Source: Corynebacterium maris DSM 45190
GTDB lineage: Bacteria; Actinomycetota; Actinomycetes; Mycobacteriales; Mycobacteriaceae
Length of the DNA: 64,000 nt
Assembly: GCF_000442645.1 (NCBI RefSeq)
Contig: NC_021915.1
Coordinates: 1,426,001-1,490,000 of the forward strand
Direction: 5' to 3'
A program made the translations under genes and the position numbers. Shown here in pieces: positions 34,439-43,390 of this stretch (its first letter is position 1; each line of letters starts with the position of its first letter). Below the pieces are notes generated by a model. The model was not told where the DNA came from and did not search any database. It worked only from the letters and a program-made list of their open reading frames with translations.

Positions 34439-35341
34439 TCACGATTTCCTGGGCGGCGCTTCCCGGCGCGGACCGGGGGTGACGTGCTCGGCAGGGCCGT
34501 TCGGATTTACCCGCTTCTTTCGGCCTGGCCACAAGCACAGCAGCAGGATCGCCAGCAGTATGACAAGCACCGACGCGTCGATGATCACCGAACTGAACAG
34601 CGCCGTCGGGGCATTCATGAGCGTGTGGACGCCGATGACGATGAACAAATTGGCGGTGCGCACATACAACAAGGCCAACAGGATGCCCAGGACGATCAGC
34701 CGGAGCAGATCCAGCGCCATGTCGATGGCCGGCATGCCTTCGGCGAGCGCACTCGGAATATGCCGGGCGGCGAACAGGGCCTGCGAGGTCAGCGAAGCCG
34801 CCACCAACGGACGGTAGGCGGAGGTCGGCCACCGGCGCCGCAGCTGAAGCAGGATCTGCGCAAACAGGAATCCGCGGTAGACTAACTCCTCGTATAAGGC
34901 GTTGCCCAGCAGCTGACCAATCAGCGCCCCGAGGACCGGGGTAATCCCCCACTCCGACCACTTTGCCGCCGGTTCAACAGTGCCGTTGAGCAGTTGGGCG
35001 CTCACCGCCTGGATCCCCTGCACCAGGAGCCAGATGCTCGCCGTGACCGTGATGCCGAGGGGGATCCGGGACCAGACGAGCCCGATATCCCGGGCCCGCA
35101 GATCGCCGAGACGAACGATGAGGAGACCGACGACCAAGGCGAGCGGCAGGGCGTTGCCCAGCAGGGTCCGGTTGACCAATCCAGCGGTGGCGTCCACGAC
35201 AGGGGTGAATACTTCCGTACGAAATAGCCAGGTGATGAGAGCGACCACGAGGAGATCCACGGCCACCACCAGAACGAGCGTCCCGGAAGAGACGCCGCGT
35301 GAGGCCGTCGTCTTCGTCAGCGACGTCTGGCGCCTGTGCAC
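34439..35341 (-). CDS. CPBP (CAAX-type) intramembrane metalloprotease
   Basis: The 300-residue membrane protein has about eight hydrophobic helices and the three CPBP motifs: ALYEELVYRGFLF (EExxxR, ~146), LFAARHIPSALAEG (FxxxH, ~185) and IGVHTLMNAPTALF (HxxxN, ~232). These residues form the metal and catalytic site of Rce1-like enzymes. In bacteria such proteins take part in bacteriocin self-immunity or peptide processing. The GTG start at 35341 has GATAAT six bases before it. It faces the serine protease gene and is divergent from the DUF3267 gene. Confidence 0.88.
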   Translation of the reverse strand: MHRRQTSLTKTTASRGVSSGTLVLVVAVDLLVVALITWLFRTEVFTPVVDATAGLVNRTLLGNALPLALVVGLLIVRLGDLRARDIGLVWSRIPLGITVTASIWLLVQGIQAVSAQLLNGTVEPAAKWSEWGITPVLGALIGQLLGNALYEELVYRGFLFAQILLQLRRRWPTSAYRPLVAASLTSQALFAARHIPSALAEGMPAIDMALDLLRLIVLGILLALLYVRTANLFIVIGVHTLMNAPTALFSSVIIDASVLVILLAILLLCLWPGRKKRVNPNGPAEHVTPGPRREAPPRKS

Positions 35342-35683
35342 GGTTCCATTATCCGCTATCCGCGCCCACGAAACAAGCGGCAGGGTTTCGCGCGATGTTT
35401 GGTGCTCGCCGCCGCCCCGCCAGGGCTGGGCGACGCAGGAAAGACGAGATGGAACATGGCCCTACCAAGAGTGTGTCTCTGAGACTTTCCGCTGGCCCCG
35501 GTCGCAGTTTTTCTCGGTGTAGGAAGCCACCCAATCAGGCCCCGCTGAGACGTTTTCCCTTTCATCGATCGGCAGAGTGGCGCATACTGAAGGCAGGCGG
35601 CGCCCCGGGCACTCTTCGGGGGCGGCCACCGCAGTTTCCCCTCCTCAACTTCCGCAGTGTCGGCAAGGCGAGAAGAGCCGACC
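35342..35683. other. Divergent region between CPBP and DUF3267 genes
   Basis: About 340 bases with no convincing gene. GATAAT on the minus strand (35348-35353) is the likely -10 box of the CPBP gene. CATACT at 35583-35588 is a weak candidate -10 box for the DUF3267 gene. Frames open in this stretch have no ribosome site and run across both promoter regions. Confidence 0.45.
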
Positions 35684-36274
35684 ATGAACACGCAGCAACA
35701 CCGAGGCACCCTCGAACTGCCTACGAACTATCACCGGTACCTCACGGTGGACTTCAAGAAGGACCGAAAGTTCTCCGTTACGCTCCAGGGAATATTCCTG
35801 GCCGTGATTCTTATCGCTGTAACAGTCGCCCTGATATTTGACTTACCTTTGACCTCCGGGTGGAATCCCGTGGTCACGACCCTGGCCACCCTGCTCTTAT
35901 TGCTGGTGTACATGGCGGCCCATGAAGCCACCCATGGCGTCACACTGCGACTGCTGACCGGCACCCAACCGTCCTACGCGGTGCGGTTTCCCTTTCTGGC
36001 CACCAGCAGTCCTCTCTACCTCACCCGCGGCAGCACCGTCATCGTGGCCTTGGCGCCCTGCCTCATCTGGGGAGCGGTGCTGGTTACCGCCCTGCTTTTG
36101 GTTCCCGTGGATCTGCGTCTGACGGTCTATATTCTCCTGGCCCTGAATTTCGCCGGATCCGCCGGGGACTACCTCGAAGCCGTCCTAGCGCTGCGTCAGC
36201 GACGGGAGGCGCTCCTGCAGGATGAGGGTGACTGCGTGCATGTCTTCCTGCCAGGCAGGGCAGAAAACACGTAA
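35684..36274 (+). CDS. DUF3267 membrane protein, putative metalloprotease
   Basis: The 196-residue protein has four hydrophobic helices (GIFLAVILIAVTVALIF, VTTLATLLLLLVYMAAHEAT, TVIVALAPCLIWGAVLVTAL, TVYILLALNFAGSAGDYLEA). The second ends in the HEATHG motif (~85), an HExxH zinc signature, and the fourth contains an Asn/Asp pair; both are features of DUF3267, a family related to site-2-type membrane proteases. Activity is not shown. I chose ATG 35684 rather than the upstream 35657 because homology begins at MNTQQHRGTLELP; the ribosome site is weak. Confidence 0.75.
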   Translation: MNTQQHRGTLELPTNYHRYLTVDFKKDRKFSVTLQGIFLAVILIAVTVALIFDLPLTSGWNPVVTTLATLLLLLVYMAAHEATHGVTLRLLTGTQPSYAVRFPFLATSSPLYLTRGSTVIVALAPCLIWGAVLVTALLLVPVDLRLTVYILLALNFAGSAGDYLEAVLALRQRREALLQDEGDCVHVFLPGRAENT

Positions 36275-36459
36275 CGCCCCTACCAAAAGCCCCGGTGGGG
36301 CGAGGGCGCGCCGAGGATCCCTTCCCCGCACTCGTCGACGCCTTGGAGAGCGCCTTTATCGTCCGGTCCAGGCGCAACAAGCCTCCTCGCCCGGTGGGGC
36401 CACTCTCACCAGGAACTTATCTTAAAAAATGCTGATAAATCCATTAGGAGGCTAGTAGT

Positions 36460-36543
36460 ATGGACAACACGGATGAAGTGATTCTGACAAGCCGACCTCA
36501 TCTGCACCAGTCATGGATGCCACTCACTGTCTCCACCCCTTAA
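36460..36543 (+). CDS. 27-residue leader ORF before the DUF4389 gene
   Basis: ATG at 36460 follows a strong AGGAGG (36446-36451, spacing 8) and opens a frame for MDNTDEVILTSRPHLHQSWM followed by PLTVSTP. TAA at 36541-36543 is nine bases before the DUF4389 ATG, and AAGGAAG between them is the next ribosome site. The context TCATGGATGCC occurs both inside this frame and at the DUF4389 start, so a small duplication may have created it. It may be a regulatory leader or a small protein. Confidence 0.5.
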   Translation: MDNTDEVILTSRPHLHQSWMPLTVSTP

Positions 36544-36552
36544 GGAAGCATC

Positions 36553-38109
36553 ATGGATGCCTATCCGACCTCTCCCACCGTTTCCTCCCCCTCCCCTCGA
36601 CAACCCGCCCGGATGAGACCGCTGAACTGGGTCCTGTTGGTGGCGGGATTTCTGCTCACCGCCTTGGGACTGAGCCTGACTATCGGCGGAGCAGTGCTCA
36701 TGGGCGCCCAATCCGCCCAACAAAACGGGCAATACCTCACCCTGGACTCGCAGCGTTACCAAAGCACCGGCCACGCCATCACCACCCCCTCCCTGGTACT
36801 GGATCCGGGAGAATCCGGGATGACCGGCCTGCCCCCGCTGGAAGAGCTGGCCAGCATCCAAGTCCGGGTGAACCCCGTGGTTCCTGACCAGCCCATCTTC
36901 GTCGGCGTAGGAGACGCTTCTGAGGTCGCTGATTACCTGAACGACGTCCCTCACGCCGCTATTGGAGGCGTGACCTGGACCGAGGAAGACCAATTATCGG
37001 GCCAATGGTCCTGGGCATCCGATGCCGAGGGGCAACTGCAGGAAACCCCGGGCACCCGGAACCCGGCCGCCCCGACCGACCAAGACTTTTGGGTGGCCTC
37101 CACCACGGGCACCGACACCCAGGAGATCACCTTTGACCTGCAGGAAGGCCAATGGACACTGGTGGTGATGAACGCCGACGGCACCTCCCCGGTGTGGGTC
37201 GACCTGCAGCCCGGGGCCCGCACCGACGTCCTCGGCGCCGTCAACCCCGGCCTGTTGATCGCCGGGCTGATCGGACTGCTCCTGGGTATCCCGCTGCTGC
37301 TGTTCGGCGCCGCCGGCCTAGGCCGTGACATCGACCAGGGAACACCACGGCCCACCCCCACCTCCGGGGATGTGCCGGGCGAAAGCCCTCGCGGTGTGAC
37401 CGGCCACGCGGCCTCCCCGCTGTCATTCACCGGCCAGCTGGACGAGAAGCTCTCCCGAGGGCTATGGCTGATCAAATGGCTGCTGGCCCTCCCGCACTAT
37501 TTAGTCCTGGCCCTGCTCTGGTTTTCGCTGGTGGTCACCACGATTGCCGCCGGGATAAGCATCTTGTTCACCGGCCGCTATCCCCGGTCCTGGTTCGCCT
37601 TCAGCGTCGGGGTGCTGCGCTGGAACTGGCGGGTAGGCTTCTACGCCTACGCGACCTTGGGCACCGACCGCTATCCCCCTTTCACCCTCGCCCGGGCCAA
37701 CTACCCAGCGGCGCTGGAAGTGAACTACCCTGACCACCTCTCCCGGGGCTTGGTGCTGGTGAAATGGTGGCTGCTGGCCCTCCCGCACCTACTGATCCTC
37801 GGCATCCTCAGCGGCGGTGGCGGCGCCATCGGAATCGGCTCGATCCGCGACAACACCGGCTGGGGACTGTCCCTGCTCGGGCTGCTCGTACTCATCGCCG
37901 CGGTAGCGCTGCTGTTGACCGGCCGATACCTTCCCGGCCTCTTCGCCCTGATCGTCGGCCTCAACCGATGGGTCTACCGCGTCTGGTCATACACGCTGCT
38001 GCTACGTGATGACTACCCCCCGTTCCGCCTCGACCAAGGACCGACCGACCCGCCTCGCCAGCCCGTGCTCACAGGATCCGAGGCAACACCCGACAACCCC
38101 GCCGCCTAA
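36553..38109 (+). CDS. DUF4389-domain membrane protein
   Basis: The 518-residue protein has an N-terminal membrane helix (~25-50), an extracytoplasmic beta-rich part (~55-225), two helices around 232-262, and then two DUF4389 repeats. Each repeat has paired helices and a closing motif: LIKWLLALPHYLVLALLW with LFTGRYPRSWF and TDRYPPFTLA, then LVKWWLLALPHLLILGIL with LLTGRYLPGLF and RDDYPPFRLD. The family is common in actinobacteria and its function is unknown. A leader ORF lies immediately upstream. The protein stands alone between the DUF3267 gene and helY, with a terminator after it. Confidence 0.85.
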   Translation: MDAYPTSPTVSSPSPRQPARMRPLNWVLLVAGFLLTALGLSLTIGGAVLMGAQSAQQNGQYLTLDSQRYQSTGHAITTPSLVLDPGESGMTGLPPLEELASIQVRVNPVVPDQPIFVGVGDASEVADYLNDVPHAAIGGVTWTEEDQLSGQWSWASDAEGQLQETPGTRNPAAPTDQDFWVASTTGTDTQEITFDLQEGQWTLVVMNADGTSPVWVDLQPGARTDVLGAVNPGLLIAGLIGLLLGIPLLLFGAAGLGRDIDQGTPRPTPTSGDVPGESPRGVTGHAASPLSFTGQLDEKLSRGLWLIKWLLALPHYLVLALLWFSLVVTTIAAGISILFTGRYPRSWFAFSVGVLRWNWRVGFYAYATLGTDRYPPFTLARANYPAALEVNYPDHLSRGLVLVKWWLLALPHLLILGILSGGGGAIGIGSIRDNTGWGLSLLGLLVLIAAVALLLTGRYLPGLFALIVGLNRWVYRVWSYTLLLRDDYPPFRLDQGPTDPPRQPVLTGSEATPDNPAA

Positions 38110-38140
38110 CCCCCAGCAACGTCGGCGTAGCCGAATCATC

Positions 38141-38179
38141 ATGACCCCGCCCCGGTGTCCACTCCCCGGGCAGGGTCAT
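38141..38179. terminator. Terminator after the DUF4389 gene
   Basis: ATGACCC-C-GCCC at 38141-38152 pairs with GGGC-A-GGGTCAT at 38168-38179, with an inner GG/CC pair. It is an imperfect but GC-rich stem 32 bases past the stop. Confidence 0.65.
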
Positions 38180-38370
38180 CATGACCCTGTCACCTGAGAC
38201 AAAACTTCACTGACGCCCCGGCATAGAAGCCGAAGACGCCCCCTCCACAGGAAACAGCGTACGTCGTGGCCTCAGTGCTATGGCACAACTGCGCGTCTTG
38301 AGACGGCCTTGAAATGACCTGGGCGACGCGAGCATCGACCAGGGACGGCGACGGCGCCGGCGGCGGGAGC

Positions 38371-41058
38371 CTACGTCCCGATCGCCACGACCCCGCGCCG
38401 GGCGGAATCCACCGCGCGCCGGGCGTTGCGGCGGATCTCGTCGGTGTAACCGGTCTTGGCCACCTGCTCCAGCAGATCGATGACCTGCAGCACCGAGCGC
38501 ACGAAGTCACCGGCGGTCAATTCCGCCCCGGACTCCGCGGCCGCCGCCAGGCAATATCCCAGCGGCGCACCGGCCGTCCATTGATGCATCGCCAACGCGA
38601 ACTGCGCCTCCGGCTCCTTCGAGACCGGCAGCCGGTGGCGTTTTTCGTCCGCGGCCAGCTGCGTCCACAGGCGCTCGGTCGCGTTCATCGCATCCACCAT
38701 CGGATCCGTCGGCGCCGTCGGCTCCCCGCCGGTGGTTTTGCGCGCCTCAAAAGCGCACAACGACGCCACCCCGGCCAACTCCGCCGGATCCAGCTCATCC
38801 CAGATGCCACGCTTGAGGCACTGGGCGACCAACAGATCCGACACGTTGTGGATCTTCGCCAACCGCTCGCCTTCATCGGTGACCTCCGGCTCCCCGGAGG
38901 AGATCTCGACGTAGTCCATCTCCGTGAGCAGGTTGATGATGCGCTCGAAATGCTTGCCCAGCGTGTCCGAGGGGGTCACCTTCTTCTGCAGCCGCGCCAA
39001 ATCCCGCTCCGCGCGGGTGAACTTCTCCCCGATGCGCGCCATCTCTTCGCGCTCCCGGGCCGGCCACGCGTGCACCGGATGATCACGCAACTGCCTACGC
39101 AGCGCCACCACCTTCTTCGAATCCCGGGCCCGCGGGGTGGTCTTCATCTTCTTCGGCCGGTCGAAGCGCTGCCGACGGAAAGAATCCACCACGAACTTCG
39201 TGTTCTTGCGCGGATGATGCGTCACATTGCGTGGCAGCCGCATCCGGCCCACCACAATCGGCGGGTTCTGGAAACCGGAGGCGTCGATCCGCCCCGACCA
39301 GCCGGACTCCGTGGTCACCCACGGACGCGGGTCCCGCGTCTGATTCGCCGGGGTCACCACCACCGCCAGGATCGGCTTCTTGCGCCCGGCCACCGCGATG
39401 ACCTCCCCGACCTGCAACTTGGACAGCACCGCCGACGTCTCCATCGAACGCTGTTCCACGCTGTGGCGGCGCGACTCGCGCTCCTCGTCGCTCAACTCGC
39501 GGCGCAGGCGCGCATACTCCATCACCTCCTCGGCGTCCTCCGGCGGCAGCTGCGAGCGCAGCTGCGCGATCCGATCCTCCACCCGTTCCATCTGACGCAC
39601 GTCGTCGACCACCGACCCGTCGGTCTGATACTGGGCGAAAGACTTCTCCAGCAACCGCAACGACGCCTCGAAGCCGTTCATGTTCAACAGGTTGACGGCC
39701 ATGTTGTAGCCCGGCTCAAACGTCGACAACAGCGGATACATCCGCGTCGACGCCAACCCCGCCACCGCACGCGGGTCCATCGCCGGCGCCCACTGCACCA
39801 CCGCGTTGCCCATGACGTCGATGCCGCGGCGCCCCGCCCGGCCCGTCAGCTGCGTGTACTGCCCCGGCGTCAGATCCACATGGGCCTCGCCGTTGAACTT
39901 CACCAACTTCTCCAGCACCACGCTGCGCGCCGGCATGTTGATGCCCAACGCCAACGTCTCCGTGGCAAAGACCACCCGGACCAGCCCCTTGACGAACAGC
40001 TCCTCCACGATGTGGCGAAACGCCGGCAACATGCCCGCGTGGTGGGCGGCGAAACCGCGCGACAACGCCGAGCGCCACTGCCGAAAGCGCAGCACCTCCA
40101 GATCCTCCTCCGGGATGCCCTCGACGCCTTCGTCGATGATGCGCTTGATCTCCTCGCCCTCTTCCTGCGTGGTCAGCACCTTGCGGGAGCGGTGGCACTG
40201 CGCCAGCGCGCCGTCACAACCGGCGCGGGAGAAGATGAAGAAGATCGCAGGCAGCATGTTGCGCCCCTCCAGCACCTGGACGACTTCCGGGCGACCCAAC
40301 GGGCGGTACTTGTCGCCGCCGTTGTCGCTGCGCGCCCGGAAACCACGCCCCTGGCGGTAGTCTTCGCCGGAGGTGTCCGTGGACTCGATCCGCTCGATCC
40401 GGCGCTCCAGCTCGTCGTTGACCACATCGGACCCGGGTTCAAACAGCGGGTAGATCTTCCGGCCGACCATCATCCACTGATCCAGCGGCACCGGCCGGTG
40501 GTCGGTGACGATGACCTCCGTGTCTCCGCGTACGGCACTGAGCCAATCGCCGAACTGCTCCGAGTTGGACACCGTCGCGGACAGCCCGATGACGTTGACC
40601 GACTCATCGAGGTTGAGAATGATCTCCTCCCACACCGCCCCGCGGTCGCGGTCGCCCAAGAAATGGATCTCATCCATCACCACGTGCGTCAACCGGTCCA
40701 ACGTGTGCGACCCGGCGTAGATCATGTTGCGCAGCACCTCGGTGGTCATGACGACCACCTCTGCGTTCGAGTTGATCGACACATCCCCGGTGAGCAGTCC
40801 CACGGCCTCCTCGCCGTGGACCGCGACCAAGTCGTGGTACTTCTGGTTGCTCAGCGCCTTGATCGGGGTGGTGTAGAAACACTTGGTGCCGCGGGACAAG
40901 GCCACCGAGACGGCGAATTCACCGACGATGGTTTTTCCCGCTCCGGTCGGGGCGCACACCAACACCCCGTGATCGGCCTCGACTGCCTTGCAGCCTGCGA
41001 TCTGAAAATCATCGAGGGCGAAGTCGAGGCCGGAAATAAATTCGTCGAGGTGGGTCAT
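38371..41058 (-). CDS. helY: Ski2/Mtr4-like DEAD/DEAH helicase HelY
   Basis: The 895-residue helicase has the Q-region FQIAGCKAVEADHGVLV, Walker A CAPTGAGKT (~36), DEIHFLGD (DEIH box, ~130), GLSATVSN (~158), FAAHHAGMLP and TETLALGINMPA in the second RecA domain (~345-380), and QLTGRAGRRGIDVMG (~405). The long C-terminal part corresponds to the DSHCT-type region of Ski2-like RNA helicases. It is the last gene of the pupylation/Tat run, as in mycobacteria. The ATG at 41058 is preceded by TACCCT at six bases, so it may have its own leaderless transcript. Confidence 0.93.
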   Translation of the reverse strand: MTHLDEFISGLDFALDDFQIAGCKAVEADHGVLVCAPTGAGKTIVGEFAVSVALSRGTKCFYTTPIKALSNQKYHDLVAVHGEEAVGLLTGDVSINSNAEVVVMTTEVLRNMIYAGSHTLDRLTHVVMDEIHFLGDRDRGAVWEEIILNLDESVNVIGLSATVSNSEQFGDWLSAVRGDTEVIVTDHRPVPLDQWMMVGRKIYPLFEPGSDVVNDELERRIERIESTDTSGEDYRQGRGFRARSDNGGDKYRPLGRPEVVQVLEGRNMLPAIFFIFSRAGCDGALAQCHRSRKVLTTQEEGEEIKRIIDEGVEGIPEEDLEVLRFRQWRSALSRGFAAHHAGMLPAFRHIVEELFVKGLVRVVFATETLALGINMPARSVVLEKLVKFNGEAHVDLTPGQYTQLTGRAGRRGIDVMGNAVVQWAPAMDPRAVAGLASTRMYPLLSTFEPGYNMAVNLLNMNGFEASLRLLEKSFAQYQTDGSVVDDVRQMERVEDRIAQLRSQLPPEDAEEVMEYARLRRELSDEERESRRHSVEQRSMETSAVLSKLQVGEVIAVAGRKKPILAVVVTPANQTRDPRPWVTTESGWSGRIDASGFQNPPIVVGRMRLPRNVTHHPRKNTKFVVDSFRRQRFDRPKKMKTTPRARDSKKVVALRRQLRDHPVHAWPAREREEMARIGEKFTRAERDLARLQKKVTPSDTLGKHFERIINLLTEMDYVEISSGEPEVTDEGERLAKIHNVSDLLVAQCLKRGIWDELDPAELAGVASLCAFEARKTTGGEPTAPTDPMVDAMNATERLWTQLAADEKRHRLPVSKEPEAQFALAMHQWTAGAPLGYCLAAAAESGAELTAGDFVRSVLQVIDLLEQVAKTGYTDEIRRNARRAVDSARRGVVAIGT

Positions 41059-41064
41059 GCCCCC

Positions 41065-41070
41065 AGGGTA
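41065..41070 (-). promoter_or_regulatory. Possible -10 box of helY
   Basis: TACCCT on the minus strand ends 6 bases before the helY ATG. Confidence 0.4.
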
Positions 41071-41079
41071 CTCATACCC

Positions 41080-42060
41080 CTAAAGCACGTCGTCGAAGTA
41101 ATCCGTTTCCGCGGTGTTTCGACGCCGGGTCGGCTCCGGATCCTTCACCGACGCCGCCGGCTCCACCGGCTCCGGGGTGTACTCCAGCTCGGAGGCCTCC
41201 TCATCGTCGAGATCGGCCAACGCGACTCCCCCGACGATGCCGCGACGCTTGTCGTTGATCCGACAGAACTGGATGGCCAGTTCCACCAGGATCCCCACCG
41301 CAAACGCCAACACCAGCATCGAGTAAGCGTCGCCGCTGGGGGTCAGCAGCGCGGAGAACACGAACACCAGCAAGATGATGATGCGGCGCTTTTCCTTGAG
41401 GTCGTGATACCGCAGCACGTCGACGATGTTGAGCATGACGATGAACAACGGCACTTCAAAGCTGACGCCGAAAATGACGATCAACGCCAGGACGAAATTG
41501 AAGTAAGACTCACCGGTCAGCGCGGCCACCTGCGTCTCCCCGCCGATGGTGACCAGAAACTCCAGCCCCCTGTCGACGATGAGATACGCCAACAACGCGC
41601 CAGAGACGAACAGCAGGACGGCGACGCCGACAAACGACAGCGTCCAACGGCGCTCCGTCTTGTACAGCCCCGGGGTGACGAACGCCCAAATCTGGTACAG
41701 CCACACCGGCGACGACAGGATCAGCCCGGCCACCGCCGCGACCTTCAGACGCAGCATCAGCATCTCGATGGGGCTGGTGGCCAGCAGCCGGCACTCGTCT
41801 CCCGGGGTGAAATCCGCCCGGGTCTCCGGCGGCAATGAGCAGTACGGACCGCGGATGATTTCCCCGAGCGTCATCACTCCCGGAGGCGCCCACTGGTACC
41901 ACACGAAACCGATGGTGGTGGCCAGGATAAACGCCACCACCGCAATGATCAGACGCTTGCGGAGTTCCTGAAGGTGCTCCACCAGCGACATGTCGCCGGT
42001 GCGGTTCTTCGGCTTCTTCCGGGCACGCTTGCTCCACACACGGCTGATTGCATTACTCAT
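41080..42060 (-). CDS. tatC: Twin-arginine translocase subunit TatC
   Basis: The 326-residue protein has six membrane helices. The N-terminal signature is MSLVEHLQELRKRLIIAVVA (~23), which contacts twin-arginine signals, and FVTPGLYKTERRW (~127) and FNFVLALIVIFGVSFEVPL (~185) are conserved. After the sixth helix there is an unusually long acidic cytoplasmic tail (~265-326, with DLDDEEASELEYTPEPVEPA). TatC is the substrate receptor of the folded-protein exporter. It lies 36 bases after tatA and 21 before helY. Confidence 0.97.
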   Translation of the reverse strand: MSNAISRVWSKRARKKPKNRTGDMSLVEHLQELRKRLIIAVVAFILATTIGFVWYQWAPPGVMTLGEIIRGPYCSLPPETRADFTPGDECRLLATSPIEMLMLRLKVAAVAGLILSSPVWLYQIWAFVTPGLYKTERRWTLSFVGVAVLLFVSGALLAYLIVDRGLEFLVTIGGETQVAALTGESYFNFVLALIVIFGVSFEVPLFIVMLNIVDVLRYHDLKEKRRIIILLVFVFSALLTPSGDAYSMLVLAFAVGILVELAIQFCRINDKRRGIVGGVALADLDDEEASELEYTPEPVEPAASVKDPEPTRRRNTAETDYFDDVL

Positions 42061-42096
42061 TTCACAACTACCTTTCCCTGCGGGGCAGGGATACCG

Positions 42097-42396
42097 TTAC
42101 TGGTTCTGCTGGTTCGGCTGCTGGTAGTTCTGCGCCTGCGGCTGCTGCGGATTCGGCTGCTGCGGCGGAATCTGGCGGGGCTGGTTTTCCGGGGAGTTCC
42201 AGAAATCCTCGTCGGTGGGCTGGGTGGCGGAGGCCGCCGTGGAGCCTGCGTCCTCGTCCTTCATCTCCTTGACCTCAGACTTGAAGATGCGCATGGAACG
42301 ACCCACGGAACGGGCGAGTTCAGGCAATTTACGAGCTCCAAAGAGCAGCACAATCACCAAAATGATGATGAGAATTTGCGCGGGCCCAATATTCAT
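42097..42396 (-). CDS. tatA: Twin-arginine translocase subunit TatA
   Basis: The 99-residue protein has the short N-terminal membrane helix AQILIIILVIVLLFGARKLP (~6-25), with FGxxKLP at its end, then an amphipathic helix ELARSVGRSMRIFKSEVKEM and a disordered Gln/Pro-rich tail (~70-99). TatA oligomers form the pore. The ATG at 42396 is chosen because AAAGGTGAG lies upstream and the membrane helix must be near the N-terminus; an in-frame ATG at 42459 overlaps pafC. Confidence 0.96.
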   Translation of the reverse strand: MNIGPAQILIIILVIVLLFGARKLPELARSVGRSMRIFKSEVKEMKDEDAGSTAASATQPTDEDFWNSPENQPRQIPPQQPNPQQPQAQNYQQPNQQNQ

Positions 42397-42406
42397 CCGG
42401 AGGTAC

Positions 42407-43390
42407 TCACCTTTCTTCAGTATTCCGGGTAACCCTACCCGAACTTGTCGGCTCATCATAGCGCTTCAGCCCAGCTTCTGCGCGTCGAGAGACGTCTTCT
42501 GCCAGTGAGCTTGGTCGCACGACGGTCAACCGGTCCCCCTGGGCGATCGCAAAACGCATCAACCACTGCCGGGAGCCATAGGGCATGGCGGCCTCCACCC
42601 ACCCGTCGCCGCGATCTCGTCCCAAAGTGATGTCGTGGTACTCCGCCAGCCACGTCGCGTCCGTCCGCAGGAGCAGCTTGGCTGTGTGCGTGAACCCGAA
42701 GCCTTCCCTTCCGTCCAGCTCGGCGGAGTGCGGCTCGGCGGCGTCGTCGAGAAGCTCCACCCCCGTCATCCGGTCCAGTCGAAAGGTGCGGTGGCCTTGC
42801 CCTTCCTCCCAGGCGATCAAATACGGCTCCCCGTCGCGGACGACCAGCTGGGCCGGGTCGACGGTGCGCGTGGTGGAGGCGTTCGACGACGCGGAGAAAT
42901 ACGTCAGCCGGAGCCGGCGACGCCGCTGCAACGCTTCTGCGACCGTCTGCTGGACCGCGGACTCCTCCGGGTCGACCTCCGAGATCGTGTCGTACACGGC
43001 CACGGCCTTATCGTCCATGATGCCGCGCAGCTTCGCCGCAGCCGACTCCACCGCGGAGGCGTCGATCAGCCCCGGCGTCGACTCTAGCGCCTCCAGGGTC
43101 AGCAGCAGGGTGCCCGCCTCCGTCGGGGTCAGCCGCAACACCCGCCCGACGCCCTGATCCTCCCGGACATGGACGTTGGTGTAGCTGTAGGTCAGATCGA
43201 TCAATTCCTCCGGGCTGGCGCCCACCCCGGTGCAGTGCAACCGGGCCAGATCCCCCATCAACTCCTGCGGCTCCCGCCCCAGATCCCGGGAGGCCTCGAA
43301 CAGCGTGCGCCCCGGATGCGCCTGAAAATACGGGATGAGGTTCAGCGCCCGCACTAAATCAGAGAGCTTCTCCGGGCTATCGTCGTTCAC
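42407..43390 (-). CDS. pafC: WYL-domain regulator PafC
   Basis: The 327-residue protein has an N-terminal winged helix (KLSDLVRALNLIPYFQAHPG, ~8), a central region LRLTPTEAGTLLLTLEAL (~85), a WYL domain (RLRLTYFSASSNASTTRTVD, ~160, and PYLIAWEEGQGHRTFRLDRM, ~190) and a C-terminal WCX-type part. PafB and PafC act together as the activator of the LexA-independent DNA-damage response in mycobacteria; the WYL domain is thought to sense a nucleic-acid signal. The ATG overlaps the pafB stop by four bases (ATGA). Confidence 0.93.
   Translation of the reverse strand: MNDDSPEKLSDLVRALNLIPYFQAHPGRTLFEASRDLGREPQELMGDLARLHCTGVGASPEELIDLTYSYTNVHVREDQGVGRVLRLTPTEAGTLLLTLEALESTPGLIDASAVESAAAKLRGIMDDKAVAVYDTISEVDPEESAVQQTVAEALQRRRRLRLTYFSASSNASTTRTVDPAQLVVRDGEPYLIAWEEGQGHRTFRLDRMTGVELLDDAAEPHSAELDGREGFGFTHTAKLLLRTDATWLAEYHDITLGRDRGDGWVEAAMPYGSRQWLMRFAIAQGDRLTVVRPSSLAEDVSRRAEAGLKRYDEPTSSGRVTRNTEER

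Noticed and set aside
35299..35841. 180-codon plus-strand frame across the CPBP/DUF3267 gap
   Set aside because: It overlaps the start of the real DUF3267 gene out of frame and includes the likely promoters.
36289..36301. GCCCC-GGT-GGGGC hairpin after the DUF3267 gene as a terminator
   Set aside because: It has only five base pairs and no T-run, and a similar GCCCGGTGGGGCC lies 100 bases further on. It is too weak to call.
38314..41838. 1174-codon plus-strand frame across helY and tatC
   Set aside because: It is antisense to helY, very rich in His/Arg/Gln, has no family motif and crosses the boundary of two real genes.
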